Assembly (NCBI RefSeq): GCF_029784155.1
Contig: NC_073692.1
Location: forward strand, 158,191,582-158,255,581
Reading direction: 5' to 3'
Source of the DNA: Uranotaenia lowii
Lineage: Eukaryota; Arthropoda; Insecta; Diptera; Culicidae
DNA: 64,000 bases
Within the stretch, counting starts at the first letter, position 1. Every line of letters starts with the position of its first letter. The position numbers and the translations under genes were made by a program. Of the stretch, positions 52,266 through 63,056 are shown one piece after another. The notes beneath the pieces are model-generated. The model saw only the letters and a list, made by a program, of their open reading frames with translations. It had not been told where the DNA came from and ran no database searches.

Positions 52266-54950
52266 ATGAGGGGATTTTTTTTTATTATCTGACAATTTGC
52301 GCCGGGGGTCTTCAGATTTTCCCCAAAATTGAAAATTTGGTTCATTTTTGCGACTTAAAAAGACATGTATTTTTTCAGATTTCTAACATTTTTATTTTTT
52401 GAGTTAGCTTCGGTTAGATTTTTTTGTAAATAAAAAATAACCATTTTTCAAAGTTACATAACTCTGTTGTTTCTCAACGGAAATTATAAAATAGCACATC
52501 AAAATGCATTGAAATTTTATCAGCTTTCCAAATAGAATAGTTGAAAAAAATTAAATAATGACCTTCAACATGAAAAGTTGTAAATAAACTTTAAATGGCG
52601 TCTAAAAGTACCGTCTGCACCACCGAATATTTTGCAAAAAATACCATTGTATTGCTCAATTTATGATGCAACTTTCATCTGAAGACACCAAAGTGGGCCA
52701 TAAACACCTTGAAGAGTTATGAAAGAAATAATGACAATAAATCTCTTTTTTTGCATCGAAAACAAACAATGGTGGAACAACTGCACTCACATATGGAGGT
52801 AGCAAGCACTTCTAACAACATGGAAACAAAAGAACTTACCAAAGCAGGTAAAAAACACTACTTTTTCGTGCTTTATAGAGTGTTTGCAGCAAAACTGACT
52901 GAACTGACTGAAATTTTAACCAAAATTCTGAGTATCGTATTGTTTATGTGATATAACTAATAATGGGAATGTTGCTTTTACAACCTGGTCATATACTATA
53001 TAACTTATTAATTTTTCGATCAAAGATCATTGTGAAGCATAATCAATGCCAATAGTAGAAGGTTCAGTCCCTGTGTTTGGGATCACAAAAATGTGATTAA
53101 AAAAATGAAATATAGACGTGCTTTACATAGTTTTTATATCTGGAGCTAAGCACTGGACACCAAAATTCTTTCCCATTGATCAAAAAAGAATGAGAAAGTG
53201 GCACAAATGTTGTAGTAATAATCAAAGAGCTCAGTATGGCCAGCCCAGGCTAAAAAATGATGAAAATATGATACTTTTACCGTATTCGTTTTCTACATTC
53301 GCCCAGTTTTGAGGTTTACCACACTAGAACGAACATAATTCGTCGTCAGTGTTTTGCAACCTCGATCGCTCCCAAACGAATCTTCAGTGTTCCACCGTCC
53401 ATTTTAAATCAAATCTGGGGAATTACGGATGCAAAACTTAGCGCATAAACTTCTAAAAATGACAGTAAAATGTGCATAACTTGTTGTGACCTGGTGCAAA
53501 ACTGGGTATAAACGAATACGTTATTAGATTTTTGGATATAACATGAAGTGAGTTAAGCTGAAACAATCTACCGCCCCTTCTTTCATAACAGTCCCATGTA
53601 CAAAAATAAGCGAGCGAGACAATCAGCTTTTTCTGTTTTGGAATATATTTTTAAATTGTGACCACCACTTTTAGCATAAACGAAAATCGTTTCTAGGTTG
53701 TCATAATAAATCGTTAGACCTAAACTGTTCGAAATTGGGTTATTGGTAAGGTCGAGAGCACCATTTTTATTCATTATGGGACTGTTAATCGACCACATTT
53801 GAAACCTTTTTCGAATTTACTAGCATAACAGTCCAATAAAAATATATTTTTCTCACCAAGCTACTTTCTAAGACTTAAATTTGATCGTTTTTGAACTTCT
53901 AAATGCAATTGTCAAAAAAGGAAACATACTTTTGCAAAAAAATTTCATGAATTCCACATTGTAAATTGAATCTTTTTACGATTTTTGATTGCATCCGATA
54001 GTTTTTCGCTCAGGAAGTCATTCCTTGAAAAGTCAGACCTGCCTTCGAAAACTAGTGTGCATCATTCGACATCAAGTGAGTTAAAAAAAATGTTTAAATG
54101 ATTCAAAGCAATAAACCAAAGACTATTTCGCCGAAAGAAACATTGAAAAGTAACCAAATCCGTGGTATTTCACACATGGGACTGTTATTCAGGTATATTT
54201 CATATAGGACAGCCACGAATTGATATATTTTTTTCGAAATTTCTAGAACAATACCTCTTTTTTTAGTCTTTCATGTTGAAGCCTTATGTTGACCTAAAAT
54301 GACGAAAATTCATATGGGACTGTTATGCGAGTAGGGGCAGTCTGAAAAGGACGAAAAAGTAGTGTTTTTTACCTGCTTTGGTAAGTTCTTTTGTTTCCAT
54401 GTTGTTAGAAGTGCGCGCTACCTCCATATGTGAGTGCAGTTGTTCCACCATTGTTTGTTTTCGATGCAAAAAAAGAGATTTATTGTCATTATTTCTTTCA
54501 TAACTCTTCAAGGTGTTAATGGCCCACTTTGGTGTCTTCAGATGAAAGTTGCATCATAAATTGAGCAATACAATGGTATTTTTTGCAAAATATTCGGTGG
54601 TGCAGACGGTACTTTTAGACGCCATTTAAAGTTTATTTACAACTTTTCATGTTGAAGGTCATTATTTAATTTTTTTCAACTATTCTATTTGGAAAGCTGA
54701 TAAAATTTCAATGCATTTTGATGTGCTATTTTATAATTTCCGTTGAGAAACAACAGAGTTATGTAACTTTGAAAAATGGTTATTTTTTATTTACAAAAAA
54801 ATCTAACCGAAGCTAACTCAAAAAATAAAAATGTTAGAAATCTAAAAAAATACATGTGTTTTAGAGTCGCAAAAATGAACCAAATTTTCAATTTTGGGGA
54901 AAATCTGAAGACCCCCGGCGCAAACCCGTCAGATAATAAAAAAAAATCCC
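52266..54950. mobile_element. Large foldback element with about 600-bp arms
   Basis: The left arm (52266-52875) and right arm (54345-54950) are near-perfect reverse complements, starting with GGGGATTTTTTTTTATTATC on the left and ending with its complement on the right. Inside each arm the same short peptide (MKSYERNNDNKSLFLHRKQT...) reads inward (plus 52709-52951, minus 54323-54511); this is duplication by symmetry and not evidence of a gene. No transposase is encoded. Clear TA or other target duplication was not seen at the outer edges. Confidence 0.8.
53571..54339. mobile_element. TIR element in the loop of the foldback, about 0.77 kb
   Basis: The left end CCGCCCCTTCTTTCATAACA followed by GTCCCAT and the right end ATGGGACTGTTATGCGAGTA followed by GGGGCAG are imperfect inverted repeats. 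The motif ATGGGACTGTTA or its complement recurs internally near 53588, 53774, 53826 and 54177. It is probably a small DNA transposon derivative with internal terminal-repeat copies. Confidence 0.55.
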
Positions 54951-56289
54951 CATGAATCCGACACAATGTTGCAGCTTTCCTTTCACATCTGTTTTTGTCC
55001 TTTTACCCATATTTCCAGATTTAAAGTTGTTCTCTCAATTCACTTAATATTGAAAAATTATTTTTGCAAAGTATTCTTATCTTGACACGCTCCATATTTT
55101 TTTTCTTATCTCAAACTATCATGTCAACACGAATTGCTAAAGTTTTTGGCCATTTCTTCTACTTGGTTAAAAAGATATATTTTAACAACTATTTTGTCTA
55201 GGATACACCTTTATTTACGCAACTTTATTTCTCATTATTTCCGCAGGCATTGCTTTGGAAAAACTGAGTGATACCGTTGCTTCGTAGTTTGTGACTCTTA
55301 TTTATTTTATTAATGACTAGCTGACCCGGTGTGCTTTGCTACACCTTCCACAAATAAATGTAATTTGTAAAAATTTATTCAAATTTAGATTTTTGTAAGC
55401 ATTTTTTTTTAAATCAAACCTCATCATAGTTCAGATCCAACAACGTTGAAATGAGAGCTGCAGTTGGAGTTCCAAATTGCAATTCAGAGATGGTATATAT
55501 TATTTACTGAAACTTGATCTCTAAATTTGTTTTTCAAGATCTGAAATTTATACTCTGTTTTTAAAGCTTCATAATGACTTAAAAAATGTTAAAATTTATG
55601 GATTTTCCACCTTTTTTCGCAAAGTGGGAAGTTACGAACTTTCATAAAAACATTTGTCACATCTATTTTTGGGTTATGCCAAATATCCGTACGCAAAAAA
55701 CCCCTCTTATAAAATATGGTCCCTTCTTTGAAAAGCTCTTTATCTTAAACTTACATGGGAGCTCCCCCATCTTTTCCAATGTTGTCCCCCACTGCTTGAA
55801 GATGGTAGGCCATAGGTCGGCAACCTGCGGCTCTTGAGCTTACTTTACAAACATGATATACATGTATTTTTGAATAAAATATTTATTACATCGTGCTAAA
55901 CCGATAATTGAGTCTTGTGATCTGGCATACGGATTTTCACAGGTCCAGAAGAAAATTTTCAAATAGCATCCGCTGTAGGAACAAGTGGAAGCACCAAATG
56001 GTAAAAGAGCAGTATTTTTTAAAACTAGTTAAACATTTTTTTTTTTTTGCTTTTCACTGTTTTTGAAGCATCAGCATTGAGAGCAAGATTTAAGTTTTCA
56101 TGAACTGTAAATGCAAATAATAACTTCGAATAACGAAAACTAAAATCAAATTATTTATTTCCAAAATCTCTTGTATATTTTTGAATTAATCAAACACAAA
56201 AGTTGAGCAGTAGCTAACTGAAAAATCAAAGTTCATTTACGTCATTTGCAGCAAAAGTTCTTAGACAGCCTCTGTTTTGTTATCCAACA
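54951..56289. other. Intergenic, no gene seen
   Basis: AT-rich, with only short frames without similarity to any family (for example 55586-55837). Confidence 0.5.
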
Positions 56290-57038
56290 ACGTAACCATA
56301 TCATTATTTTTTTATTTAAATAGTATTCTGTCTTACGACATAACTTGACGAACATAATTCCTGAAATTCACTCGGTCCACGGCAACCGTTCTCCAATTTC
56401 TCGGGCACCCCACGTTCGCCAGATCACGCTCCACTTGGTCTAACCACCTCGCTCGTTGCGCCCTCGCTCGTCTTGTTCCTACCGGATTCGTAGCGAACAC
56501 CTGTTTTGCAGGACAGTCGTCCGGCATTCTCGCAACATGTCCCGCCCAGCGTATCCGGCCAGCTTTCACCACCTTCTGGATACTGGGTTCGCCGTAGAGT
56601 CGCGCGAGCTCGTGGTTCATCCTTTGCCTCCACACTCCGTTCTCCTGTACGCCGCCAAAGATGGCTCTTAACACTCGTCGCTCAAATACTCCGAGTGTAC
56701 GCAGGTCCTCCTCGAGCAATATCCATGTCTCGTGCCCGTAGAGAACAACCGGTCTAATGAGCGTCGTATACAGGTTACACTTTGTGCGAGGGCTAAGCCT
56801 TCTCGACCGCAGTTGCTTGTGGAGTCCATAGTAGGCACGACTTCCGCTGATAATTCGCCTCCGGATCTCACGGCTGGTGTCATTGTCTGCGGTCACCAGT
56901 GAGCCGAGATAGACAAAGTCTTCGACTATCTCCAGCTCGTCGCCGTCGATCGTGACCTTGTTATTACTGGACAAGCGGGTTCGGTCGGTCTCGGATCCGC
57001 AGGCCAGCATATACTTCGTCTTGGACGTAACCATATCA
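56290..57038 (-). mobile_element. RTE-like retrotransposon copy 2, 5'-truncated with target duplication
   Basis: A 14-bp direct repeat ACGTAACCATATCA occurs at 56290-56303 and 57025-57038. Between them, on the minus strand, is the last part of an RTE-like ORF followed by an A-rich 3' tail (ATAAAAAAATAA) next to the left repeat. This is a typical 5'-truncated target-primed insertion of about 720 bp. Confidence 0.8.
56333..57024 (-). pseudogene. RTE-like RT C-terminal region, open frame
   Basis: The open frame (233 codons from a Met at 57034, of which the first few lie in the flanking repeat) covers the RT thumb and C-terminal domain: KTKYMLACGSETDRTRLSS, EDFVYLGSLVTADND, CNLYTTLIRPVVLYGHETW, RRVLRAIFGGVQENGVWRQR, and GRIRWAGHVARMPDDCPAK. 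It ends with the full C-terminus (VNFRNYVRQVMS), which copies 1 and 3 lack. Motifs A-C of the polymerase are absent owing to 5' truncation, so it is non-functional although uninterrupted, which suggests a fairly recent insertion. Confidence 0.85.
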
Positions 57039-57040
57039 AT

Positions 57041-58239
57041 TTTATATTTTAAGCACTCGCAATAACTTTTTTGCCCTCTAAAATTCTTGATCTGATGAAA
57101 TTTCTAAAACAGTATTAGAATTAATCTGTCATTTCGAGAAATATTTACAGGTTTGACGCGTAATAATATAACAATATTGGAAAAATCGCTTAAATCTTGT
57201 CCTGTTAATACAAAATTTAAAACGATAATTTTTATGTATCTGAATATAGATACCTCGTTTGCATTCAAGATGTCTCGGGTTTAACCACACTATAAAAAAA
57301 TGGGAAATAACCTGTCCGGTCCGGTTGTCCTGATATCGAGGAAAAAGCCAAACTTTTTCCTGAATTATTCACAATTTTAACGAAATTCCAATACTTAACT
57401 TGTTTTTAGCGAAATTTATTCGCATGCATTTTTTGAAATTGTGAGATAAGATTTGAACGCCGCTGATGTGCCTTGGTAAATATAATTTTTCGTGTGTTGT
57501 TTTTACAGCTCTTTTTCAGAAAAAAAAAGTTGAAGAGGTTGTATTTGATACAACTGTGATTCGTAGAATTACATAAAGTCGACACACTATTTTCAACTCT
57601 TCAAACCATGAGTTTCAAAAAGGTTCTTTTCAAAATCTGGTTTATTCCTTTTAAAGTTAACAGATAAGGATATAGAACCCTATTTTAAAGTTATTAAAAA
57701 TTTGCATTCATAAAAGTTGAATAGTCATTTCGGGAAGTACTGAACTATTCTAATTAATTTCAAAGGACGGTTTTCAAAGAGCGCAAGAGAATAAAAAAAT
57801 GATAAGAATATAAAAAATGTTAAGGGCTAAGTATTGCTCGATAAAATGGCGATTTACCAAAACCAACTTGTCACTGCATGTATCAAAACACAATTTTAAC
57901 TTTCATTTAAAAAAAAGATAAATGATTCAACAAATAACAATATGACTACTGAAATTAAAAAAGAGGAGTGCAAATTTTAAAGCAGAAAATCCGTAGCATC
58001 ATCCGAATGCCGAAGTATCGGAATGTACGCTACCATTGATTACAATACAAAATCATCAAATTCGGATATGCTTCGATGAATTCTGAAGGCTCACCCGTTT
58101 AGAAATGAGTTTGGATTTCCAAATGTAGCCAAGAAGTAAATACAGTAACAGAAGCATATACAAATGTACAAAATAAACAAACATGTTCGTTCATGTACAT
58201 GAAGGCAGCTACGGGGCGGGATTATCAATTCCCCTACAT
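57041..58239. other. Intergenic, no gene seen
   Basis: AT-rich DNA without supported frames. Confidence 0.5.
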
Positions 58240-59600
58240 TTTTTTATGATTTCAGAAAAAAATGAGGGTAAAAACAGCCAAACAGCCTGCATTGGATTCC
58301 TCGGAGAAAATTGCATAAGATAAGTCTCGTTTAGTTCAAAATTTTCAAATCCAATCATGGTTTTTCTGAACATTTTGAAAAATGAAAGGAAATTGAGGGT
58401 AAAACAGCCACAACTCCTATTTCCGATGCGTGCGGTGTGTCAAATAGGTTTCGTTGCATTTTTCGAAAAAAATCACACATGATACGTTTCATTTGGTTCA
58501 AAATGTTCAAGTCCTAACACGCTTTTCTGAGCTATTTGAAAAATGTAGGGAAATTGAGGGTAAAACAGCCATAACTTCTGTTTCCAATCCGTGCGGTGGC
58601 TCAAATAGGCTTCGTTGGATTCCTTGGAAAAAAATTACATAGGATACAACCAATTTGGTTCACAATTTTCAAGTCCAAACATGCGTTTTCTTAACAATTT
58701 GAAAAATGTAGGGGAATTGAAGGTAAAACAGCCATAACTCCATTTTTCGAAGCTTGCGGCGGCTCAAACAGGCGTCATTCGATTCTTTGGAAAAAACTCC
58801 ACAAAATGCAACCCATTTGGTTAAAAATTATCGAGTCCCAAAATGCTTTTTCTGAGCTATTTGAAAAATGGTGGGCAATTAAGGGTAAAACATCCATAAC
58901 TCCTGTTCCCAACCCGTACGGTGGCTCAAATAGGTTTCGTTGGGTTCCTCGGAAAAAATCACATAGGATACAACTCATTTGGTTCAAAATTTTCAAGTCC
59001 GCGCATGTTTTTTTTTTCTGAAATAATTGAAAAATGTAGGGGAATTGAGAGAAAAAACAATCATAACTCCATTTTCCGAAACGGGCGGTGGCTTAAACAG
59101 CCTTCATTGGATTCCTCGGAGAAAAACACACAAGATACGTCCCAAAAGTTTCAGAATTTTCAAGTCCGAATATGCATTTTCTTAACAATTTGAAAAGTTG
59201 AGGGGAATTGAAGGTAAAACAGCCACAACTCCATTTTCCGAAGCGTGCGGGGGCTCAAATAGCCTTCATTCGATTCACCGGAAAAAAACTCCACAATATA
59301 CAACCCATTTGGTTCAGAATTTTCAAGTCCGAACATGCTTTTTTCTGAAATAATTGAAAAATATAGGGGAATTGAGGGTAAAAACAGCCATAACTCCATT
59401 TTCTGAAGCGTGCTGTTGCCAAAACTGCCTTCATTTGATTTCTCAGCAAAAAATTACACATGATAGGTTTGTTTTCGTAAAAAATTCTCTGGTTGAAATC
59501 AGTGTTTTTCTGGAATGTTTACAAAATATAGGGGAATTAGGGGTTAAAAAGGCACTATATCTCCGTTCGTAAGCTTGTGCGGCGTTTGAAACTATGTCCA
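58240..59600. repeat. Satellite-like array, unit about 164 bp, nine copies
   Basis: The core GGGGAATTGAGGGTAAAACA recurs at about 58264, 58395, 58556, 58719, 58882, 59047, 59210, 59374 and 59539: after the first shorter unit, spacing is a steady 161-165 bp. Each unit also has CCATAACTCC, CGTGCGGTGGCTCAAA, GGATTCCTCGGAAAAAA and TTTGGTTCAAAATTTTCAAG words. Copies are clearly diverged. Short open frames in each unit are not genes. Confidence 0.9.
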
Positions 59601-61040
59601 ATCGATTCTCCGGAAATTTTCACAAAAGGAAAGTATAATTTCATAGATTTGGATCATGTAGGGCGAAAGATATTGAATTTCTTCGCGGTTTGTACACTTT
59701 TTCCCCCATCTTGCATTGGGTAAGAAAAGCGCTTTAACAGTGAGTAGTATGGCTTTGACTTTGAAAAACCATTGAAAAGGTTAAAAAATCTTATAAAAAA
59801 TAAATTGCTCTTAACCTTCCGGTAGATTATTTAAAATTTGGGCTCAAATGAAAGGGGAAAGTCCCAGCTTTCGAATGGTGCAAAAATTAGCGATGCTAAT
59901 TTTCGATAAAAAAAATGGTTCCACCAGAGACACCTTTTTTTACAATTCCTTTATTTGAAACGGCTCAATCCTTTTAGTTTAACGGAGCCGAGGTACCTTT
60001 TTTTTTAATAAAACACGAGTGCTTAAATCTATTTCACAAAGTTTTTTTTCACACTGTTTTTTTCATTTGAAACGGTCCAGATCAGTTAATTAATTAATTT
60101 TAATAAAAAGTTATCACCATAATAAATTTTTGAATTTTTTTATTGCGACCCCCACCCATTTTCTGAGGTTGGAAGGGACAATGTTAGATGTTACGCCACT
60201 TCGTCATATCAAGGCAGTATATTGGTAACGTTATTTATTCCTCATGCTTGGTCTCATCTAAACTTTTTCATTAACCAGTGACAAGTAAAGACGTTTAAAG
60301 TGCGAACAATTTCCACCAGCTGATTAATGATTTTTTCGTCACCAAATCTTCAAATGATTCACAAACTTGCAAAGTTCACCAAATATTAAACCTCAAAAAA
60401 ATTTTCGCCAGGTGAGTTTTACATTTTTTTTTTGGGCTCTCTTCTGTAACCTAGAATTCACATTTGCAATTCTACATAGGTAAGAAGTAAGGAGCTACTA
60501 AATTAAACAGCTTGAGTTCAAAGCACTTTATGAATGCAGACCAATATGCCGAGCGAAATTAAACTTTCGTCCCATTCATTCCCGGACGACCGTTTGTGTC
60601 AATACTCTGAAAGCTTAATGAAGTCCCGCCGATGAAAGCTTTTCGGTTCTATTTCGAGAATTTGTGTTCACCTCAGGTATATGTAAGTTTTTGATCGATC
60701 AGAATTCCCGTGCCGTCCTGGTAGTGACTCCGGGCTCAACAGGTTTTTGCTCCAGCCCAAGCCGAGGACCGCAGGCAAAGGACACATCTTAATATAAATG
60801 AAAGCCCATTCAACCGAAGCCCACAGGCCGGAGCGGTTGTTTTTTTTTTTTTGTTCATTGAATCGGAACGTCACGTCACGAGCCGGTTGACATCTTGAAT
60901 TAAAGGGGTTGGGGAATGTTTTTTTTTATAACTTTGCCTTTTAAATCCTCGAAGTTCTTCAAACAGTTAAAGGGAGATATTTTAGTATTCTCACAAAATC
61001 GAGGAACACAAACCTGATGTTTGTTAACAAAAACTAACTA
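59601..61040. other. Intergenic, no gene supported
   Basis: It holds T-rich stretches and a somewhat GC-richer part near 60540-60880 without a defined exon. Confidence 0.45.
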
Positions 61041-61046
61041 AAATTG

Positions 61047-61052
61047 TTTATT
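61047..61052 (-). terminator. Polyadenylation signal of the cysteine-rich protein gene
   Basis: AATAAA on the minus strand, about 63 nt after the stop codon at 61115-61117. Confidence 0.6.
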
Positions 61053-61114
61053 TAACTGAAAACTATTTATAAAATATTTCTTATATGCCTCTAGCTAATT
61101 TATCGCTTAGTTTC

Positions 61115-61559
61115 TTAGGGTATATCGTTGATGCAAGTGAGAACATTGTCACGAGAGATGTCACAGTAACCAGGGTAAATTGTGTTTGCGAAGGATTTGC
61201 AAGTTGAGCAACTGGTCACTTTCGTCTGTAACACAAACGTAGAAGATTTTAAAACCATTCATTTGAAAATATTCAGCTTTTTACCTTTGCACAATAGAAA
61301 TACCCTTTCGGGCATGGAGGAATTTGGGCTGGAGTACACGATTGACAGCTTTGACCTCCCATTCGTTTGCAAATCAGGCAACTTTTGACCTAAGAAAAGA
61401 AAAAAATATATGAAGATTTTCCACAGCCCAAAAACTGATCTTATCATTTGTAAATAAAAACAAAATACTCACATAAACATTAACAGTTGTTTGGGAACTA
61501 ACAATTGAGACTGCAATGGTAAGAACAACTAGCAGCAGCAGAGCTGTTTGTGGCTTCAT
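61115..61559 (-). CDS. Small secreted cysteine-rich protein, three exons, 100 residues
   Basis: Exons on the minus strand are 61559-61473, 61389-61285 and 61225-61115 (29, 35 and 36 codons plus TAA). Intron 1 (83 nt) has GTGAGT and a TTTTCTTAG acceptor; intron 2 (59 nt) has GTAAAA and TGTGTTACAG. Both are phase 0, and splicing gives one uninterrupted frame. Exon 1 encodes a classic signal peptide: MKPQ, then a hydrophobic stretch of Leu, Val and Ile ending VSS|Q near residue 22. The mature ~78 residues contain ten Cys: six in exon 2 and four in exon 3, including three C-x2-C pairs (CLIC, CQSC, CSTC), which suggests five disulphides. A TATA box at 61704-61710 and an AATAAA at 61047-61052 complete the gene. 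I do not recognise the family. An extracellular role such as hemolymph, salivary or reproductive-tract peptide or inhibitor is possible, but none is shown by the sequence. Confidence 0.85.
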
Positions 61560-61703
61560 GTTTAACTGTAGAACGGTTTTTATTGAGACACTCGAACTAA
61601 TTTACGGTTCAAAATTATAGCCCGGTTTTCTCCTGCGGTGATCCCAACTACAAAAAGCCACCGGTAAAGTCAAAGTACGGTGGCCCATGGCAATTTCATC
61701 AGG

Positions 61704-61710
61704 TTTTATA
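61704..61710 (-). promoter_or_regulatory. TATA box of the cysteine-rich protein gene
   Basis: TATAAAA on the minus strand, in GGGGTATAAAACC context, about 145 bp upstream of the ATG at 61559. Transcription would start near 61675-61680, giving a 5' UTR of about 115-120 nt. Confidence 0.6.
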
Positions 61711-61711
61711 C

Positions 61712-62628
61712 CCCATAAGGCAGAAGAAAAAAAGGGAAAATAGAGAAGAAAAACGCAAAAAAGGTGAATAAGATAATACTTTTTTTTCTGCGGCAGGATT
61801 GTCACATGCAAAGCGTGGGTTTCTTTTACGCAATACGCAATTTACCGGTAAATTGATTATACAATTGGGAAGGCGCGAGACACGAAAAAGAGGACCTTAA
61901 TCGAGATACATTGCTCATCGACTTAATTTGGTTGGATTTTTAACCGAAAAACTGTCCGAATCAAGAAAGTTTTGTATCAAGAAGTTTGTGACATTGATTG
62001 AACTCACTTTAATTTGTGACAAAGAATAACAGCTTTAATACAAAGTTGAACAAATGAAAAGAGGAAGAAATTTTTATTTTTTCGAATATTTAGAAGATTT
62101 CTTAGAAGAACTCTGATAAATGTTTTGCTATAAAAATAAAGATTACTTTATAACAATAATGAAAGAGATATTTTGCGATATTTCATCAAGTTGATTATTT
62201 AAATTAAATGCCGTCAAGCGGGGAGAATCCAGAAAGTTTTCGCAATATTTTCGAACCATTTATTTATGAAAAACTCAGTCCTTCCAGACCAAAATTTGGT
62301 TTAGCTGGTGCTTTTAGAAGATTTGAACAATTCCAAAGCAGAAAATAATACTATTTGAATTAAAACACAGTAAAATAATAACAATTCTGACATTTCAATT
62401 TCTAGTGATTTGAAACTTCAATCAGTGCAGTATATTTAGCTTTGCCGTTATATTCTGGTTTTGAACAATATAAATTTAACACCTTTTACATCAACCATAC
62501 TTATGCAGTTGCGAAGAATTATCAATGGTGATACATAATGATTAAAAAACTTCTAAGAAATCTGGAATCATCGCATAAGTAGATTTTTTTTAGTTCAACA
62601 CTATTCAATAAGACAATATGTGGCTAGC
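61712..62628. other. Intergenic upstream of the cysteine-rich gene
   Basis: No frame or repeat is supported; the part next to the TATA box may hold regulatory sites, none recognised. Confidence 0.45.
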
Positions 62629-62812
62629 GATACAGCTCTGTTGGCAAGTCAGTTGCCTCCTGAGCCGATGTCCGCAAGTTCGAGCCCAAGAGTAAACATC
62701 GAACACAGTTGAAACGGATAAGTTTTTCAATAACTGTCCGCCAACTGCAACGTTGATATATAGTCGCGAATGTCATAAAAATGGTAAACGATTATAAAAA
62801 AAAATACCACAA
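62629..62812 (+). mobile_element. tRNA-type SINE, plus strand
   Basis: A tRNA-like head (TGGCTAGCGATACAGCTC, TTGGCAAGTCAGTTGCC) is followed by a degenerate box B (AAGTTCGAGCCC, near 62676) and a body with GAGTAAACATCGAACACAG and CCGCCAACTGCAACG words, ending in an A-rich tail (62794-62806). The order matches tRNA-derived SINEs of mosquitoes. It is diverged, probably old. Confidence 0.65.
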
Positions 62813-63056
62813 TAAGATACAATTATGGTTATGTTGGGAATAATTGTAAAATAAGACTGTCAAATATGTTATGTTCAAATGCATACATATGTATACAGTA
62901 TACCAAACTTCAATGTTTTTGCAGTGTTTCTAAACCACATACATACATAGGTATTTCTTGTTGGGGAAATTGTGACAATCGTTTATTGTTTGTAGAATTT
63001 TATCGTCGTGGTGAAAAGCTTGAAAATAGCAAAAACTAGTTTACATCAATGTCGTT

